A stretch of 64,000 bases of DNA from CAVUPF01 sp963803755 (GCA_963803755.1 CAWDNP010000010.1:62001-126000); one strand, 5' to 3'. Positions 27,311 through 36,222 are shown, counted from the first letter of the stretch. The notes: generated by a model not told the origin, from the letters alone. Made by a program: numbers and translations.

Positions 27311-27316
27311 GGCCGT

Positions 27317-27529
27317 CTACTCCAGCACTACGAGGACGTCGCCTTCGCTGACCGCTTGGCCCTCCTCGCAGCGAATCTCCTTCACGGTCCCGGCGTCCTC
27401 GGCCTCGACCGGGATCTCCATCTTCATCGACTCGAGGATGATGACCGTGTCTCCGTCAGAGACCGTGTCCCCGACCGCGACCTCGATTTTCCACACGTTG
27501 CCGGTGATGTGTGCCTCGATGTCTGCCAT
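27317..27529 (-). CDS. stand-alone biotinyl carrier protein
   Basis: A 70-residue biotinyl/lipoyl domain consisting of little more than the swinging-arm fold. The biotin attachment lysine is Lys36 in ESMKMEIP; flanking turns are VGDTVSDGDTV and EEGQAVSEGDVL. MADIEAH at ATG 27529 is the start; four more residues are possible upstream. Such short proteins serve acyl-CoA carboxylases whose carboxylase and transferase subunits are separate; a carboxyltransferase subunit is present at 40.7 kb but no biotin carboxylase is seen here. Divergent from the GT2 gene. Confidence 0.92.
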   Translation of the reverse strand: MADIEAHITGNVWKIEVAVGDTVSDGDTVIILESMKMEIPVEAEDAGTVKEIRCEEGQAVSEGDVLVVLE

Positions 27530-27567
27530 TGGCGGGCACAATAGATGCCGTGGGGGCGGAGGAGAGG

Positions 27568-28290
27568 ATGCAAGCCGGCGAGGCGGGGGCCGAGCCGGCG
27601 GACGCCGGCGGTAGGGGGGAGGAGCTGGCGGTGATCCTCGCCGCGCGCAACGAGGCCGACCGGATCGCGGACACCGTGGCGGCGCTGCGGGGCGCCTTCC
27701 CCGCGGCGGCGCTCTGGGTCGCCGATGACGCCTCCACCGACGGCAGCGCCGAGGCGGCGATGGCGGCTGGCGCCCAGGTCCTCAGCCGCGCCCGCCCGCA
27801 CGGCAAGGGCGCCAACGTCACAGCTGCCGCCGAGGCGGCGCTGAGCGCCACCCCACCGCCCACCCTCCTCCTTCTCTGCGACGGTGACCTCGGGCCTTCC
27901 GCCGCCCGGCTCGGCCCCCTGGTCAAGGCCGTCCGCGCAGGTGAGTGCGACCTCGCGGTTGCTGCCTTCTCGCATCGCGCCGGCGGCGGCTTCGGCATTG
28001 CCCTCGGCTTCGCCCGCTGGGCGATCCGCCGTCTCTGCGGTGCCGAAGCCGCCGCCCCGATCTCCGGCCAGCGGGCGCTGCGCGCCGAGGTCCTCCGCGC
28101 CACCCTCCCCTTCGCCCGCGGCTACGGGATGGAGGTGGGGATGACGGTCGACGCGGTTCGCGCCGGCTATCGCCTGCGCGAGTACGAGCTGGACCTGACC
28201 CACCGAGTCACCGCTCGCACCCCCGCCGGCTTCGCCCACCGCGCCCGCCAGCTCGCCGACTTCGCCCGCGTATACCTTCAACGTCGATGA
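27568..28290 (+). CDS. family 2 glycosyltransferase
   Basis: A 240-residue GT-A fold enzyme. The nucleotide-sugar strand is VILAARNEADRIADTVAALR, followed by WVADDASTDGSAEAA, HGKGANVTAAAEAAL and the metal-binding acidic motif LLLCDGDLGPS. No transmembrane anchor, so it is probably cytoplasmic or peripheral. ATG 27568 has a GGAGGAGAGG ribosome site; GTG 27550 is an alternative. The stop overlaps the glpK start by four bases (ATGA), linking it to glycerol metabolism or lipid synthesis together with the downstream acyltransferase. Confidence 0.85.
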   Translation: MQAGEAGAEPADAGGRGEELAVILAARNEADRIADTVAALRGAFPAAALWVADDASTDGSAEAAMAAGAQVLSRARPHGKGANVTAAAEAALSATPPPTLLLLCDGDLGPSAARLGPLVKAVRAGECDLAVAAFSHRAGGGFGIALGFARWAIRRLCGAEAAAPISGQRALRAEVLRATLPFARGYGMEVGMTVDAVRAGYRLREYELDLTHRVTARTPAGFAHRARQLADFARVYLQRR

Positions 28291-29759
28291 TTCTCGCGAT
28301 CGACCAGGGTACGACCGGAACCACTTGTCTCCTCTTTGATAAGGAGGGGCTGGTCGCCGGGCGGGCCTACGCGGAGTTCGAGCAACACTTTCCGCGGCCG
28401 GGATGGGTCGAGCACGACGCGAAGGAGATTTGGGAGGTGACGCGGCGGGTCGCGGCCGAGGCGATCGCCGACGCCGGCGTGCGCGGGAGCGACCTGGACG
28501 GGATTGGGATCGCCAACCAGCGCGAGACGGTGGTCGCCTGGGACCCTGCGAGCGGCGAGCCGATCCACCGGGCGCTGGTCTGGCAGGACCGTCGTACCGC
28601 CGGGCGCTGCGAGGAGCTGAAGGCAGCCGGGCGCGAGGAGCTGGTGCGGGAGCGGACCGGCCTCGTGATCGACCCCTACTTCTCTGGGACGAAGATCGAG
28701 TGGCTGCTGCGCAATGCCGAGCGGGCCGAGCGGGCCGTCTTCGGCACGATCGACTCCTGGCTCGCCTTCAAGCTGACCGGGCGCCACGTCACCGACCACA
28801 CCAATGCCTCGCGGACGATGCTGTTCGACATCCGCAGGCTGGCCTGGGATGAGGATCTGTGCGCGATGCTCGGGGTCGACCCGGCGCGGCTGCCCGAACC
28901 GCTGCCCTCGGCCCACCTCTACGGCACCACCGCCGAGTTCGGCGGCGAGGTGCCGGTGGCCGGGATCGCCGGCGACCAGCAGGCGGCCCTTTTCGGCCAG
29001 GCCTGCCACCGCGCCGGGACGGCGAAGAACACCTACGGCACCGGCAGCTTCGTTCTCCTGCACACCGGCGCCACGGCGCCGCGGCCGAGCCAGGGCCTGC
29101 TGACCACGGTCGCCTGCGGGGTCGAGGGAGAGGCGGCATACGCCCTGGAGGCCTCGATCTTCGTCACCGGCGCCGCGGTGCAGTGGCTGCGCGACGGGCT
29201 TGGGATCCTCGGTGAGGCGGCCGAGACCGAGGCGCTGGCGGCCTCGCTGGCGGGCAACGACGGCGTCTACTTCGTGCCGGCGCTGACTGGCCTCGGCTCG
29301 CCGTACTGGGACCCCTACGCGCGCGGCACGATCGTCGGGCTGACTCGCGGCACGCGCCGCGAGCACCTGGCGCGGGCGGCGCTGGAGGCGATTGCGTATG
29401 AGACTGTCGACGCGGTGCGCGTCCAGGAGGCGGCGGCGGGGAGGCGGCTGGAGGTGCTGAAAGCCGACGGCGGCGCCGTCGCCAACCGCTGGCTGATGCA
29501 GTTTCAGGCAGACGTGCTGGGGGTGGCGGTGGTGGTGCCAGAGATCGCCGAGACGACGGCGCTCGGCGCTGCCTACCTGGCCGGGATCGCGACCGGGCGC
29601 TGGACCGTCGAGCAGGTGGGGGAGATGTGGCGGGAGGCGGCACGCTATGAGCCGCAGATGGGGGAGGGGGAGCGTGAATCGCTGCTCGCCGAGTGGCACC
29701 GCGCAGTCGAGCGCTCCAGGGGGTGGGCCCGGCCCGAAGTGCCCGGCGAGGCGGCGTAA
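28287..29759 (+). CDS. glpK: glycerol kinase
   Basis: A 490-residue ATP:glycerol phosphotransferase of the FGGY family. N-terminal phosphate-binding motif AIDQGTTGTTCLLFD; glycerol-contact blocks GIANQRETVVAWD and PYFSGTKIEWLL; hinge and ATP-site motifs AGDQQAALFGQACH, KNTYGTGSFVLLHTG and ADGGAVANRWLMQFQAD. Full family length with no indels. It starts at ATG 28287, overlapping the GT2 gene stop, and is followed by a PlsC-like acyltransferase, which suggests a route from glycerol to phospholipid. Confidence 0.97.
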   Translation: MILAIDQGTTGTTCLLFDKEGLVAGRAYAEFEQHFPRPGWVEHDAKEIWEVTRRVAAEAIADAGVRGSDLDGIGIANQRETVVAWDPASGEPIHRALVWQDRRTAGRCEELKAAGREELVRERTGLVIDPYFSGTKIEWLLRNAERAERAVFGTIDSWLAFKLTGRHVTDHTNASRTMLFDIRRLAWDEDLCAMLGVDPARLPEPLPSAHLYGTTAEFGGEVPVAGIAGDQQAALFGQACHRAGTAKNTYGTGSFVLLHTGATAPRPSQGLLTTVACGVEGEAAYALEASIFVTGAAVQWLRDGLGILGEAAETEALAASLAGNDGVYFVPALTGLGSPYWDPYARGTIVGLTRGTRREHLARAALEAIAYETVDAVRVQEAAAGRRLEVLKADGGAVANRWLMQFQADVLGVAVVVPEIAETTALGAAYLAGIATGRWTVEQVGEMWREAARYEPQMGEGERESLLAEWHRAVERSRGWARPEVPGEAA

Positions 29760-29815
29760 CCGCTGGGGCACGCGAGGGTAGGCACCAGCGGCGGTCGCCG
29801 CGCCGTCGTCTCGTC

Positions 29816-30589
29816 ATGGCGGAGATGAAGCCACAGGTCTATCTGGACCCGCGCCCCGCGGGGTACTTCACCCAGTTCCACGAGGCGGCGCGCAAGGGCG
29901 TCGGCTGGACCTATCCGCTCGCCCGCCTCATCCTCAGCATCCCGACCGTCCTCATCTACCGGGTGCGGGCGATCGGGGTCAAGAACGTGCCCCGCAGCGG
30001 TCCGCTCGTCCTCGCCCCCAACCACTTCAGCCAGATGGACCACTTCTTCTCCGCGGTCTACCTGAGGCGCCAGGTCCGTTTCATGGCCAAATCGCAGATG
30101 TTCGGGCCGCCGGTCCTCACCTACATCTACAAGCACGGAGGGGTGTTCCCGGTCCGCCGCGGCAACCGCGACGAGGAGGCCTTCAAGACCGCCTACACCC
30201 TCCTGGACCAGGGTGAGATGCTGTTGGTCTATGTCGAGGGCGGGCGCTCGCGGTCGCGCAACCTCGGCGAGCCGCGGCCCGGGGTCGGCCGGATCGCGCT
30301 GGAGTCGGGCGTGCCGATCGTCCCGGTCGCGATCCATGGCTCCGCCAGGGTGCGCGGCTGGAAACGGCTGCACTTCCCAAAGGTCACGGTGCAGTTCGGC
30401 GAGCCCCTCACCTTTTCGGTCGAGTCCTCGCCCAGCCGCGAGCGCCAGCTCGAGGTGGCGACCGAGGTGTTCGACCGGGTGCGGGCGATGTACACGCGGC
30501 TTGAGGAGCAGGGGCGCCGCAGCGTCATCCGCACCCTGCGCGAGGGGCTGGCGGCTCCTGACCCGGGGAAGGCCTCGCCCGAGGGCTGA
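29816..30589 (+). CDS. 1-acyl-sn-glycerol-3-phosphate acyltransferase family
   Basis: A 257-residue PlsC-type acyltransferase. The catalytic NHX4D motif is APNHFSQMDHFF; the phosphate-binding block is YVEGGRSRSRNLGEPRPGVGRIALESGVPIVPVAI. A hydrophobic helix (LARLILSIPTVLIYRV) near residue 45 would hold it on the membrane. It should add the second acyl chain to lysophosphatidate. ATG 29816 was preferred over upstream starts because they add Arg-rich residues. It follows glpK by 56 bases. Confidence 0.9.
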   Translation: MAEMKPQVYLDPRPAGYFTQFHEAARKGVGWTYPLARLILSIPTVLIYRVRAIGVKNVPRSGPLVLAPNHFSQMDHFFSAVYLRRQVRFMAKSQMFGPPVLTYIYKHGGVFPVRRGNRDEEAFKTAYTLLDQGEMLLVYVEGGRSRSRNLGEPRPGVGRIALESGVPIVPVAIHGSARVRGWKRLHFPKVTVQFGEPLTFSVESSPSRERQLEVATEVFDRVRAMYTRLEEQGRRSVIRTLREGLAAPDPGKASPEG

Positions 30590-30592
30590 GGC

Positions 30593-31504
30593 CTACTCGT
30601 AGCGCGACTCGAGCTGCTCGTAGAAGGAGGGGTCGTGTCCCGGCGTGATGACGGCGTGGGGGAATTCGCGGCGAAAGAGGCGCAGCTCCTGCAGGGAGCG
30701 GCGGAAGTTGTGGGCGTCGAAGGGGCGCGGCGGCAGGGGCGCCTCGCCCTCCAGCTGGCGGTAGGTGTACATCGCGTCGCCGCCGATCACGAAGTCGCGG
30801 TTGTTGAGGTGGGCGATCACGGACATGTGCCCGGCGCTGTGTCCGGGGGTGAAGGCGAGCCGGACTGAGCCGTCGCCGAAGAGGTCGAAGGTGCGGCCGA
30901 AGGTGGCGTATGAGTCGACGCCGCCGCGGTCGAAGTCGACCGTGCGGTAGTCGAAGGCGTAGTCGAAGTGGGTGCGGCGGTAGCCGTTCAGCGCGGGCCG
31001 CGGGCCGCTCGTGGCCGCCTCCCACTCTTGTTCGCTGACAATGAAGGTCGACTTCGGGAACTCCGAGATGGCCGAGGTGTGGTCGAGGTGCATGTGGGTC
31101 ATCACCACGATCGGGACCTCGCCGGGGTCAATATCGCGTTTGCGAAGCTGAGCGGGGACGTCCTCGCCGGGCTCAAGCGTTGGCTTGCCGAGGCGGGTGG
31201 CGAGCTTGCCGAAGTTCTCGCTGCCGTCGGTGGCGATCGAGGGGTGCAGGCCGGTGTCGATGAGGATCGCCCCGGCACTGGGATGGCGGATCAGGAAGGC
31301 GGGGATCGGGGTGGAGACCGGCGGCTTGCCGGTGAGCAGGGCGCGCAGCAGCTTCAGGGTGAGGAAGTGACCGCCCGGGCTCTCCATCATCGAGAGCGGC
31401 AAGGTGACGTGCCCGGCGACGATCGGCTCGACGGTCACCGTAGCCCCCGGCGTGCCTCCGGCCAGGGGCTCGTGCAGCGGTTTCGCTTCCACGTGGACCG
31501 TCAT
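30593..31504 (-). CDS. metallo-beta-lactamase-fold hydrolase (AHL-lactonase-like)
   Basis: A 303-residue zinc hydrolase. The dinuclear zinc motif is THMHLDHTSA, with the following ligands in FTPGHSAGHMSV, GGDAMYTY and ITPGHDPSF. The order and spacing match the AiiA/AttM-type N-acyl homoserine lactonase branch, but many members of this branch have other lactone or ester substrates. ATG 31504 has a GGTGAG site upstream; GTG 31513 is an alternative. The gene is convergent with the acyltransferase gene, four bases apart. Confidence 0.85.
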   Translation of the reverse strand: MTVHVEAKPLHEPLAGGTPGATVTVEPIVAGHVTLPLSMMESPGGHFLTLKLLRALLTGKPPVSTPIPAFLIRHPSAGAILIDTGLHPSIATDGSENFGKLATRLGKPTLEPGEDVPAQLRKRDIDPGEVPIVVMTHMHLDHTSAISEFPKSTFIVSEQEWEAATSGPRPALNGYRRTHFDYAFDYRTVDFDRGGVDSYATFGRTFDLFGDGSVRLAFTPGHSAGHMSVIAHLNNRDFVIGGDAMYTYRQLEGEAPLPPRPFDAHNFRRSLQELRLFRREFPHAVITPGHDPSFYEQLESRYE

Positions 31505-31549
31505 CGGGCTCACCTTACGGCGATCGGCCGTCTATAGGCTTGCGCGGGC

Positions 31550-32407
31550 ATGGCTGAGAGCGCTCATTCGCAGATCTTCAGGCCAGATCTGCTCGACGGG
31601 CAGATCTGCGTGGTCTCCGGCGCGGGCAGCGGCCTCGGGCGGGCGACGGCGCTGGAGCTGGCGCGCCTCGGCGCAGTCGTGATCGGCTGCGGGCGCCGGG
31701 AGGAACCGCTGGCCGAGACGGCGGGGATGGCTGCGCACCTGCCTGGCCGCTTTGAGCGCGAGGCGATGGACATCCGCGATGAGGACGCGGTCGCGCGGCT
31801 CTTCGACGGCGTGCTCGACCGCCACGAGCGGCTCGACGTGCTTATCAACAACGCCGGCGGGCAGTTCCTCAGCCCGGCTGAGGCGATCACTCCGAAGGGT
31901 TTCCGCACGGTGATCGAGCTGAACGTGCAGGGGACTTGGCTGATGACCCACGCGGCGGCGACCAAGGCCTTCATCCCCCAGGGCGGCGGCAAGGTGCTGA
32001 GCATCACCCTCTCTCCCCACAACGGGATGCCGGGGATGGTGCATTCCGGCGCGGCTCGCGCCGCGGTCGAGAACATGATGCAGACGCTGGCGGTTGAGTG
32101 GGCGCGGTTCGGGATCAAGACCTGCGCGTTGGCGGCGGGCCAGTTCGCCACCGAGACGCTGATGACCAAGTACCCGCGGGTCGTGATCGACAACCTGGAG
32201 CGCTCGATCCCGATCGGCCGCGCGGGCAGGCCCGAGGAGATGGCCTGGCTGATCGCCTACCTCGCCTCGCCTGCCGGGGATTTCTTCTCCGGCACGACGA
32301 TCACGATCGACGGCGCCCGCGACAACTGGGCCGGCCCGTGGCCGCCTGAGGCGATCGTCGGCGAGGGCGGCGAGCCGGTCGCTGAGGAGCGCCGCCCGAA
32401 GGACTGA
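31550..32407 (+). CDS. SDR oxidoreductase, trans-2-enoyl-CoA reductase (PECR)-like
   Basis: A 285-residue short-chain dehydrogenase. Cofactor motif SGAGSGLGRATALELA and NNAGG are present. The usual YxxxK active site is replaced by HSGAARAAVENMMQTLAVEW, the arrangement found in the peroxisomal trans-2-enoyl-CoA reductase/2,4-dienoyl-CoA reductase branch, which reduces a C=C bond rather than a ketone. It probably acts in unsaturated fatty-acid or polyketide-like chain metabolism, using NADPH. Divergent from the MBL hydrolase gene. Confidence 0.85.
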   Translation: MAESAHSQIFRPDLLDGQICVVSGAGSGLGRATALELARLGAVVIGCGRREEPLAETAGMAAHLPGRFEREAMDIRDEDAVARLFDGVLDRHERLDVLINNAGGQFLSPAEAITPKGFRTVIELNVQGTWLMTHAAATKAFIPQGGGKVLSITLSPHNGMPGMVHSGAARAAVENMMQTLAVEWARFGIKTCALAAGQFATETLMTKYPRVVIDNLERSIPIGRAGRPEEMAWLIAYLASPAGDFFSGTTITIDGARDNWAGPWPPEAIVGEGGEPVAEERRPKD

Positions 32408-32419
32408 GCCGCGGCCCCG

Positions 32420-32911
32420 CTAGGGCTGGCGCGGCTCGAGGATGACGATCGGGATCTCGCGGCCGCGGCTGCGCGCCTGGTAGTCGGCGTATCCGTGGTA
32501 GGTCTTGACCGCGAGCGGCCAGAGTCGCTGGCGCTCCTCGGGGGTGGCGAGGTGGGCGTGGACCGGGCGGTGCTCGGCGCCGATCTGCACCGTCGTGTCG
32601 GGGTTCGCCATCAGGTTGTGGAACCAGGCTGGGTGCTTTGGGAAGCCACCCTTGGAGGCGATCACGAAGACGTTCTCGCCGTCAGGGATGTAGAGCAATG
32701 GGGAGGTTCGCCTGACGCCGCTCTTCGCGCCGACGTGGTCGAGCAGCAGCATCTTGCCGCCGACGCCGGGGATCGAGTGCCCGAGCCGTCCGCCCGTCGT
32801 TCGGTAGAGGAGCGTGTGGGCGCCCATAAAGCGACGGAGGGCAGGCCAGATGTGATCCGCCACGTCGAGGTAGGGGACCTTTGACCTGCCCTCTGTCGCC
32901 TCGGTGCTCAG
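32420..32911 (-). CDS. deazaflavin-dependent nitroreductase family (DDN-like), unusual start
   Basis: About 163 residues of the split-barrel Ddn family, whose members use coenzyme F420. Conserved blocks are GHSIPGVGGKMLLLDHVGAKSG, RRTSPLLYI, SKGGFPKHPAWFHNLMANPD and the C-terminal IPIVILEPR. There is no ATG, GTG or TTG at the N-terminus in this frame until well inside the fold. The frame passes through a CTG at 32911 that overlaps the upstream SDR stop as CTGA, matching the NTGA overlaps used by other pairs in this window, so CTG initiation is proposed. Otherwise a start-codon error is present. Confidence 0.75.
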   Translation of the reverse strand: MSTEATEGRSKVPYLDVADHIWPALRRFMGAHTLLYRTTGGRLGHSIPGVGGKMLLLDHVGAKSGVRRTSPLLYIPDGENVFVIASKGGFPKHPAWFHNLMANPDTTVQIGAEHRPVHAHLATPEERQRLWPLAVKTYHGYADYQARSRGREIPIVILEPRQP

Positions 32912-33738
32912 ATGTACATCCCTCCGAACTGGCCGCCTGTGACGTTGAGGACCTGGCCGTGCACGTAGTTGGCGAGCGGCGAGGCCAGGAAAAGGACCGG
33001 GCCGGCCGCCTCCTCGGGCTGAGCCGGGCGGCCGAGTGGGATGATCGCCGAGGCCATCGCCCGCATCTGCTCGGGGATGCCGAGCTCGATCTTCTCGCCG
33101 CTCGGAGAGGTCATCTCTCCGCCGGACTCCTTGGCCGCGGTGAGGCGCGTCTCGACGAAGCCGAAGGCGACGGCGTTGACGTTGACCTTGAACTGGCCCC
33201 ACTCCTTGGCGAGGGTCTTGGTGAGGCCGACGACGCCGGCCTTGGCGGCGGAGTAGTTGGCCTGGCCCGCGTTGCCCATCGTCCCCGAGATCGAGGAGAC
33301 GTTGATCAGCTTGCGGAAGACCTCCTTGCCCTCGTTTCGCTCGGCCTTGGCGGCCTCGCGCCAGTGCGGGGCGAGCGCCCGGGTGATCCGGAAGGGGACG
33401 ATCGTGTGGATATCGAGCATCGCCTGGAACTGCTCGTCGCTCATCCGGTGTACGACGCCGTCCCAGGTGTAGCCAGCGTTGTTGACGACGATGTCCACCG
33501 CGCCGAAGGCCTCGACCGCGGCGGCTACCAGCTTGTCGGGGGCGTCGGCCTCGGTCAGGTCGCCCGCGTGGACAGCTGTCTCGCCGTCGATCTCACCGGC
33601 CGCCTGCTCGGCGATATCGGTGTCGATGTCGTTGATCAACACCTTGGCGCCCTCGCTGGCGAACAGCTCCGCCGTCGCTCGGCCGATCCCGCGCGCCGAT
33701 CCGGTGATGATCGCCGCTTTCCCATCGAGAATTCCCAT
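32908..33738 (-). CDS. SDR oxidoreductase, 3-oxoacyl-ACP reductase-like
   Basis: A 276-residue NAD(P)H-dependent ketone reductase. Cofactor motif TGSARGIGRATAELFAS, NNAGYTW, the catalytic serine in INVSSISGTMGNAGQ and the YxxxK in ANYSAAKAGVVGLTK; the C-terminal FGGMYI is the classical FabG-type ending. An insertion after ETRLTAA (KESGGEMTSPSGEK) is longer than in FabG. It is followed by the DDN-like gene with a four-base overlap, suggesting consecutive reductions on one substrate. Confidence 0.9.
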   Translation of the reverse strand: MGILDGKAAIITGSARGIGRATAELFASEGAKVLINDIDTDIAEQAAGEIDGETAVHAGDLTEADAPDKLVAAAVEAFGAVDIVVNNAGYTWDGVVHRMSDEQFQAMLDIHTIVPFRITRALAPHWREAAKAERNEGKEVFRKLINVSSISGTMGNAGQANYSAAKAGVVGLTKTLAKEWGQFKVNVNAVAFGFVETRLTAAKESGGEMTSPSGEKIELGIPEQMRAMASAIIPLGRPAQPEEAAGPVLFLASPLANYVHGQVLNVTGGQFGGMYI

Positions 33739-33826
33739 CAGTCTGCGTTCTCCTTCTGGTTCGTGAAGTCGGCCCGGGAGGCTATAGGGAACCGGAAGGC
33801 CCTGGTTGGCGGGCCAGTAGGACTCT

Positions 33827-34699
33827 CTATGCGGCTGGAGCAGCGGCGCTGACGATCCAGGTGGAGGCGCTCGCGCTGACCCCGTTCGGCCGCTCGAACT
33901 CCGCGAGGGCCTCGCGGAGCTTTGCCTCGATCTGGGGCCGGATGCGCTCGGCGTCCTCGCCGGCCAAGCGGATCACCTCGCCGGCGGGGCCGAGCGCCAT
34001 CACGAACTCGACGGCTTGGTCGAGATCGCCACCGATCTTGATCGGGATGTCGCAACGGCGTAGGACGACGTCCTTAAAGCCGGCGTTGAGGAGGATGTGG
34101 CTGGTCGTATCGGCGTCGGCCATCGAGAACGGTCCGGGGCCGCAGGTCGGCTCCTCGGATTCCTCGGGCTCCTGGACGAACTCCTCGACCACCTGCTCGG
34201 CCCGGTGCAGCCACTCGTTATCCAGCTTGCGTCGCCAGACGACCATGCAGAGCCGCCCGCCCGGCACAAGCGCCTTGCGGACGTTGCGCATCGCCGCCAC
34301 CGGGTTGGCGAAGAACATCGTCCCGAAGCGGGCGAAAGCGTAATCGAAGCGATCGTCGAACTCGGTCACCTCGACGTCGGCGACCTTGAACTCCACGTTG
34401 TCGGCGCCGGCCTCCTCTGCCTCGGCGCGGGCCGTCTCTATGAAGCGCTCGGCGACGTCGACGCCGAGCGCTGAGCCGGCCTCGCCGACCAGCCCCGCAA
34501 TTCGCTGGGTCGTGTCGCCGAACCCGCAGCCGATGTCGAGCGCTCGCTCACCGGGGTGGGGCGGATGCGCCGCGAGAGCGGCCTCGCCGTGGGCCCCGAG
34601 CCCCGTGGTGAGGATGTCCCGAAACTCGACGAAGCGGTCGAAGAGAACGCCGTTCCATGCTTCGACAGCCTCTTGGTTGGCGGACGCAACCCTCTCCAC
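33827..34699 (-). CDS. class I SAM-dependent methyltransferase
   Basis: A 290-residue Rossmann-fold methyltransferase. Motif I is ALDIGCGFGDTTQRIAGLVG, followed by GVDVAERFI (motif II), VEFKVADVE, FDYAFARFGTMFFANPVAAM and a C-terminal substrate part with VVWRRKLDNEW. The acceptor is unknown; the pattern resembles ubiquinone/menaquinone- and phospholipid-type small-molecule methyltransferases. GTG 34699 is the start. Confidence 0.85.
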   Translation of the reverse strand: MERVASANQEAVEAWNGVLFDRFVEFRDILTTGLGAHGEAALAAHPPHPGERALDIGCGFGDTTQRIAGLVGEAGSALGVDVAERFIETARAEAEEAGADNVEFKVADVEVTEFDDRFDYAFARFGTMFFANPVAAMRNVRKALVPGGRLCMVVWRRKLDNEWLHRAEQVVEEFVQEPEESEEPTCGPGPFSMADADTTSHILLNAGFKDVVLRRCDIPIKIGGDLDQAVEFVMALGPAGEVIRLAGEDAERIRPQIEAKLREALAEFERPNGVSASASTWIVSAAAPAA

Positions 34700-34839
34700 C
34701 CCTCGATCCTAGCCCCAAAGCTCGGGGAGTGGATCAGGCTAGGCGGTGGACCCGGGGGGCGGGTGGCTCTTCCGCTGGTGGGCCCGGTGCCTGCGGCTCG
34801 GCGGCCGAGCGGCGGTCACCGGTTACGCTGGCCCGCACG

Positions 34840-35544
34840 GTGAGCGGCGATCTTTCCCGCGTTTTCCTCCTCTCGCTTCTGTCGATGTTCAACCCGACGC
34901 TGCTCGCGGCGGTGACCGTGATGATGCTGCTGCCGAACACGAAGAAGCTGATGCTCGGCTACCTGCTCGGCGCCTACACGACGAGCATCACGCTCGGCCT
35001 GCTGATCGTCTTCTCGCTGAGCGGCTCCAGCGCGGTCGACACCGCCCGGAAGACTCTCAGCCCCAGCGAGGACATCGTGCTCGGCCTGCTCGCGCTGCTG
35101 GTCGCGTTCGTCCTCGGCACCGGGCGCGACGAGCCGCTGCGGCAGCGCAGGCAGCAGCGCAAGGTGGCGAAGGGGGGAGATGGCGAGGCGAAGCAATCCT
35201 GGCCGGAGCGGATGCTGGGGCGGGGATCGGCGCGGGTCACCTTCGCGGTCGGCCTCATCCTCTCCTTTCCCGGCGTCTCCTACCTGGCCGCGCTCGACCA
35301 CATCGCCGAGCTGGACCCGGGGACGGTGCCCACCGTGCTTCTCGTCGTCGGCTTCTGCGCGATGCAGCAGATGCTGCTCGAGCTTCCGCTGCTCGGCTAC
35401 GCGGTCGCCCCGGAGTGGACCCAGGACGCGGTGAAGCGCGTTAGGGCGTGGCTGGGCCGAAGCGGGAGGCGGGCCGCGGTGCTCGGCGCGGGGGGGATCG
35501 GGGTGCTGCTGGTCGGGCGCGGCCTGGTCACCCTCCTGGGCTGA
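34840..35544 (+). CDS. GAP/Sap family membrane protein
   Basis: A 234-residue protein with about six membrane helices (LLSMFNPTLLAAVTVMMLLP, KLMLGYLLGAYTTSITLGLLIVF, LVLGLLALLVAFVLG, then three C-terminal ones). The layout matches the GAP family that includes the mycobacterial sulfolipid-1 addressing protein Sap, which helps export lipids. A basic cytoplasmic loop (RQRRQQRKVAKGG) separates the halves. GTG 34840 begins the first helix region and lacks a strong ribosome site. Confidence 0.75.
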   Translation: MSGDLSRVFLLSLLSMFNPTLLAAVTVMMLLPNTKKLMLGYLLGAYTTSITLGLLIVFSLSGSSAVDTARKTLSPSEDIVLGLLALLVAFVLGTGRDEPLRQRRQQRKVAKGGDGEAKQSWPERMLGRGSARVTFAVGLILSFPGVSYLAALDHIAELDPGTVPTVLLVVGFCAMQQMLLELPLLGYAVAPEWTQDAVKRVRAWLGRSGRRAAVLGAGGIGVLLVGRGLVTLLG

Positions 35545-35613
35545 TCGGAGGCCGGAAGCGTTAGGAGAGGTTAGGGTTCGGCTCCTAGGTTCGAGACCGA
35601 AGGGAGTCCCGCT

Positions 35614-36153
35614 GTGTCAGCAAACCGTCTGCTCAAGACAGCAACCATCGCAACCGGCTTGGTCGTCGTGCTGCTCGTTGGCGTGGCGCTGGCGGCTCCG
35701 CTGCCCAAGGGAGCGAAGGCCTACTCGACAGCTGGCCGCAAGCACGGCGTCAGCCTCACGCTCGTGACCAGCTCCAGTGGCAAGAGGATCGAATTGGGGG
35801 AGGCTGCGCTGGGCAGCCAGTTCGCGCTCAGCGGCGGCGCGGTGAACTGCCCCAAGGCGAAGAAGAACCACGGCTTCCACGAAACGCCGTTCGCGATCTT
35901 CGGCTTCCCGGGCGCGACCCTGAAGCTCTCCCACGGCAAGTACGGCTTCTCGAAGACGACCAAGTCGGAAACGTCCGCTCTCGGCAGCTCGGCGAAGACG
36001 TTCAAGTTGAGGGTGACTATCGCCGCCACCGTCGCCAGCCCGACCTCGATCAAGGGGACGGTGACGGCGAAGGGCGGCCCATGCACCTCGAAGAAGCCGC
36101 TTAAGTTCAACGCCAAGCTGGACAACAAGATCCCGGTCGCCCCCGGCAAATAG
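35614..36153 (+). CDS. secreted hypothetical protein
   Basis: A 179-residue exported protein: signal peptide with hydrophobic core TIATGLVVVLLVGVALAAPLP, then a lysine- and serine/threonine-rich beta-type domain with two cysteines (VNCPKAKKN and GGPCTSKK). No family recognised; similar small immunoglobulin-like exported proteins are widespread in soil actinobacteria. GTG 35614 is preceded by GAAGGGAG. Convergence or operon membership with neighbours is not evident. Confidence 0.7.
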   Translation: MSANRLLKTATIATGLVVVLLVGVALAAPLPKGAKAYSTAGRKHGVSLTLVTSSSGKRIELGEAALGSQFALSGGAVNCPKAKKNHGFHETPFAIFGFPGATLKLSHGKYGFSKTTKSETSALGSSAKTFKLRVTIAATVASPTSIKGTVTAKGGPCTSKKPLKFNAKLDNKIPVAPGK

Positions 36154-36222
36154 CCGGCGCTTCCCGTAGGTGAGTGTCAGGGCTTCCTTTGGCCTGAGCT
36201 CGGCGGGCTATGCTCGCTTCGC

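Noticed and set aside
28278..29771. A 497-residue minus-strand frame
   Set aside because: Complement of glycerol kinase, with a low-complexity Arg/Gly/Pro pattern.
30593..31504. A quorum-sensing or quorum-quenching system built around the lactonase-like hydrolase
   Set aside because: No LuxI/LuxR-type partner nearby, and this branch of MBL enzymes has many substrates.
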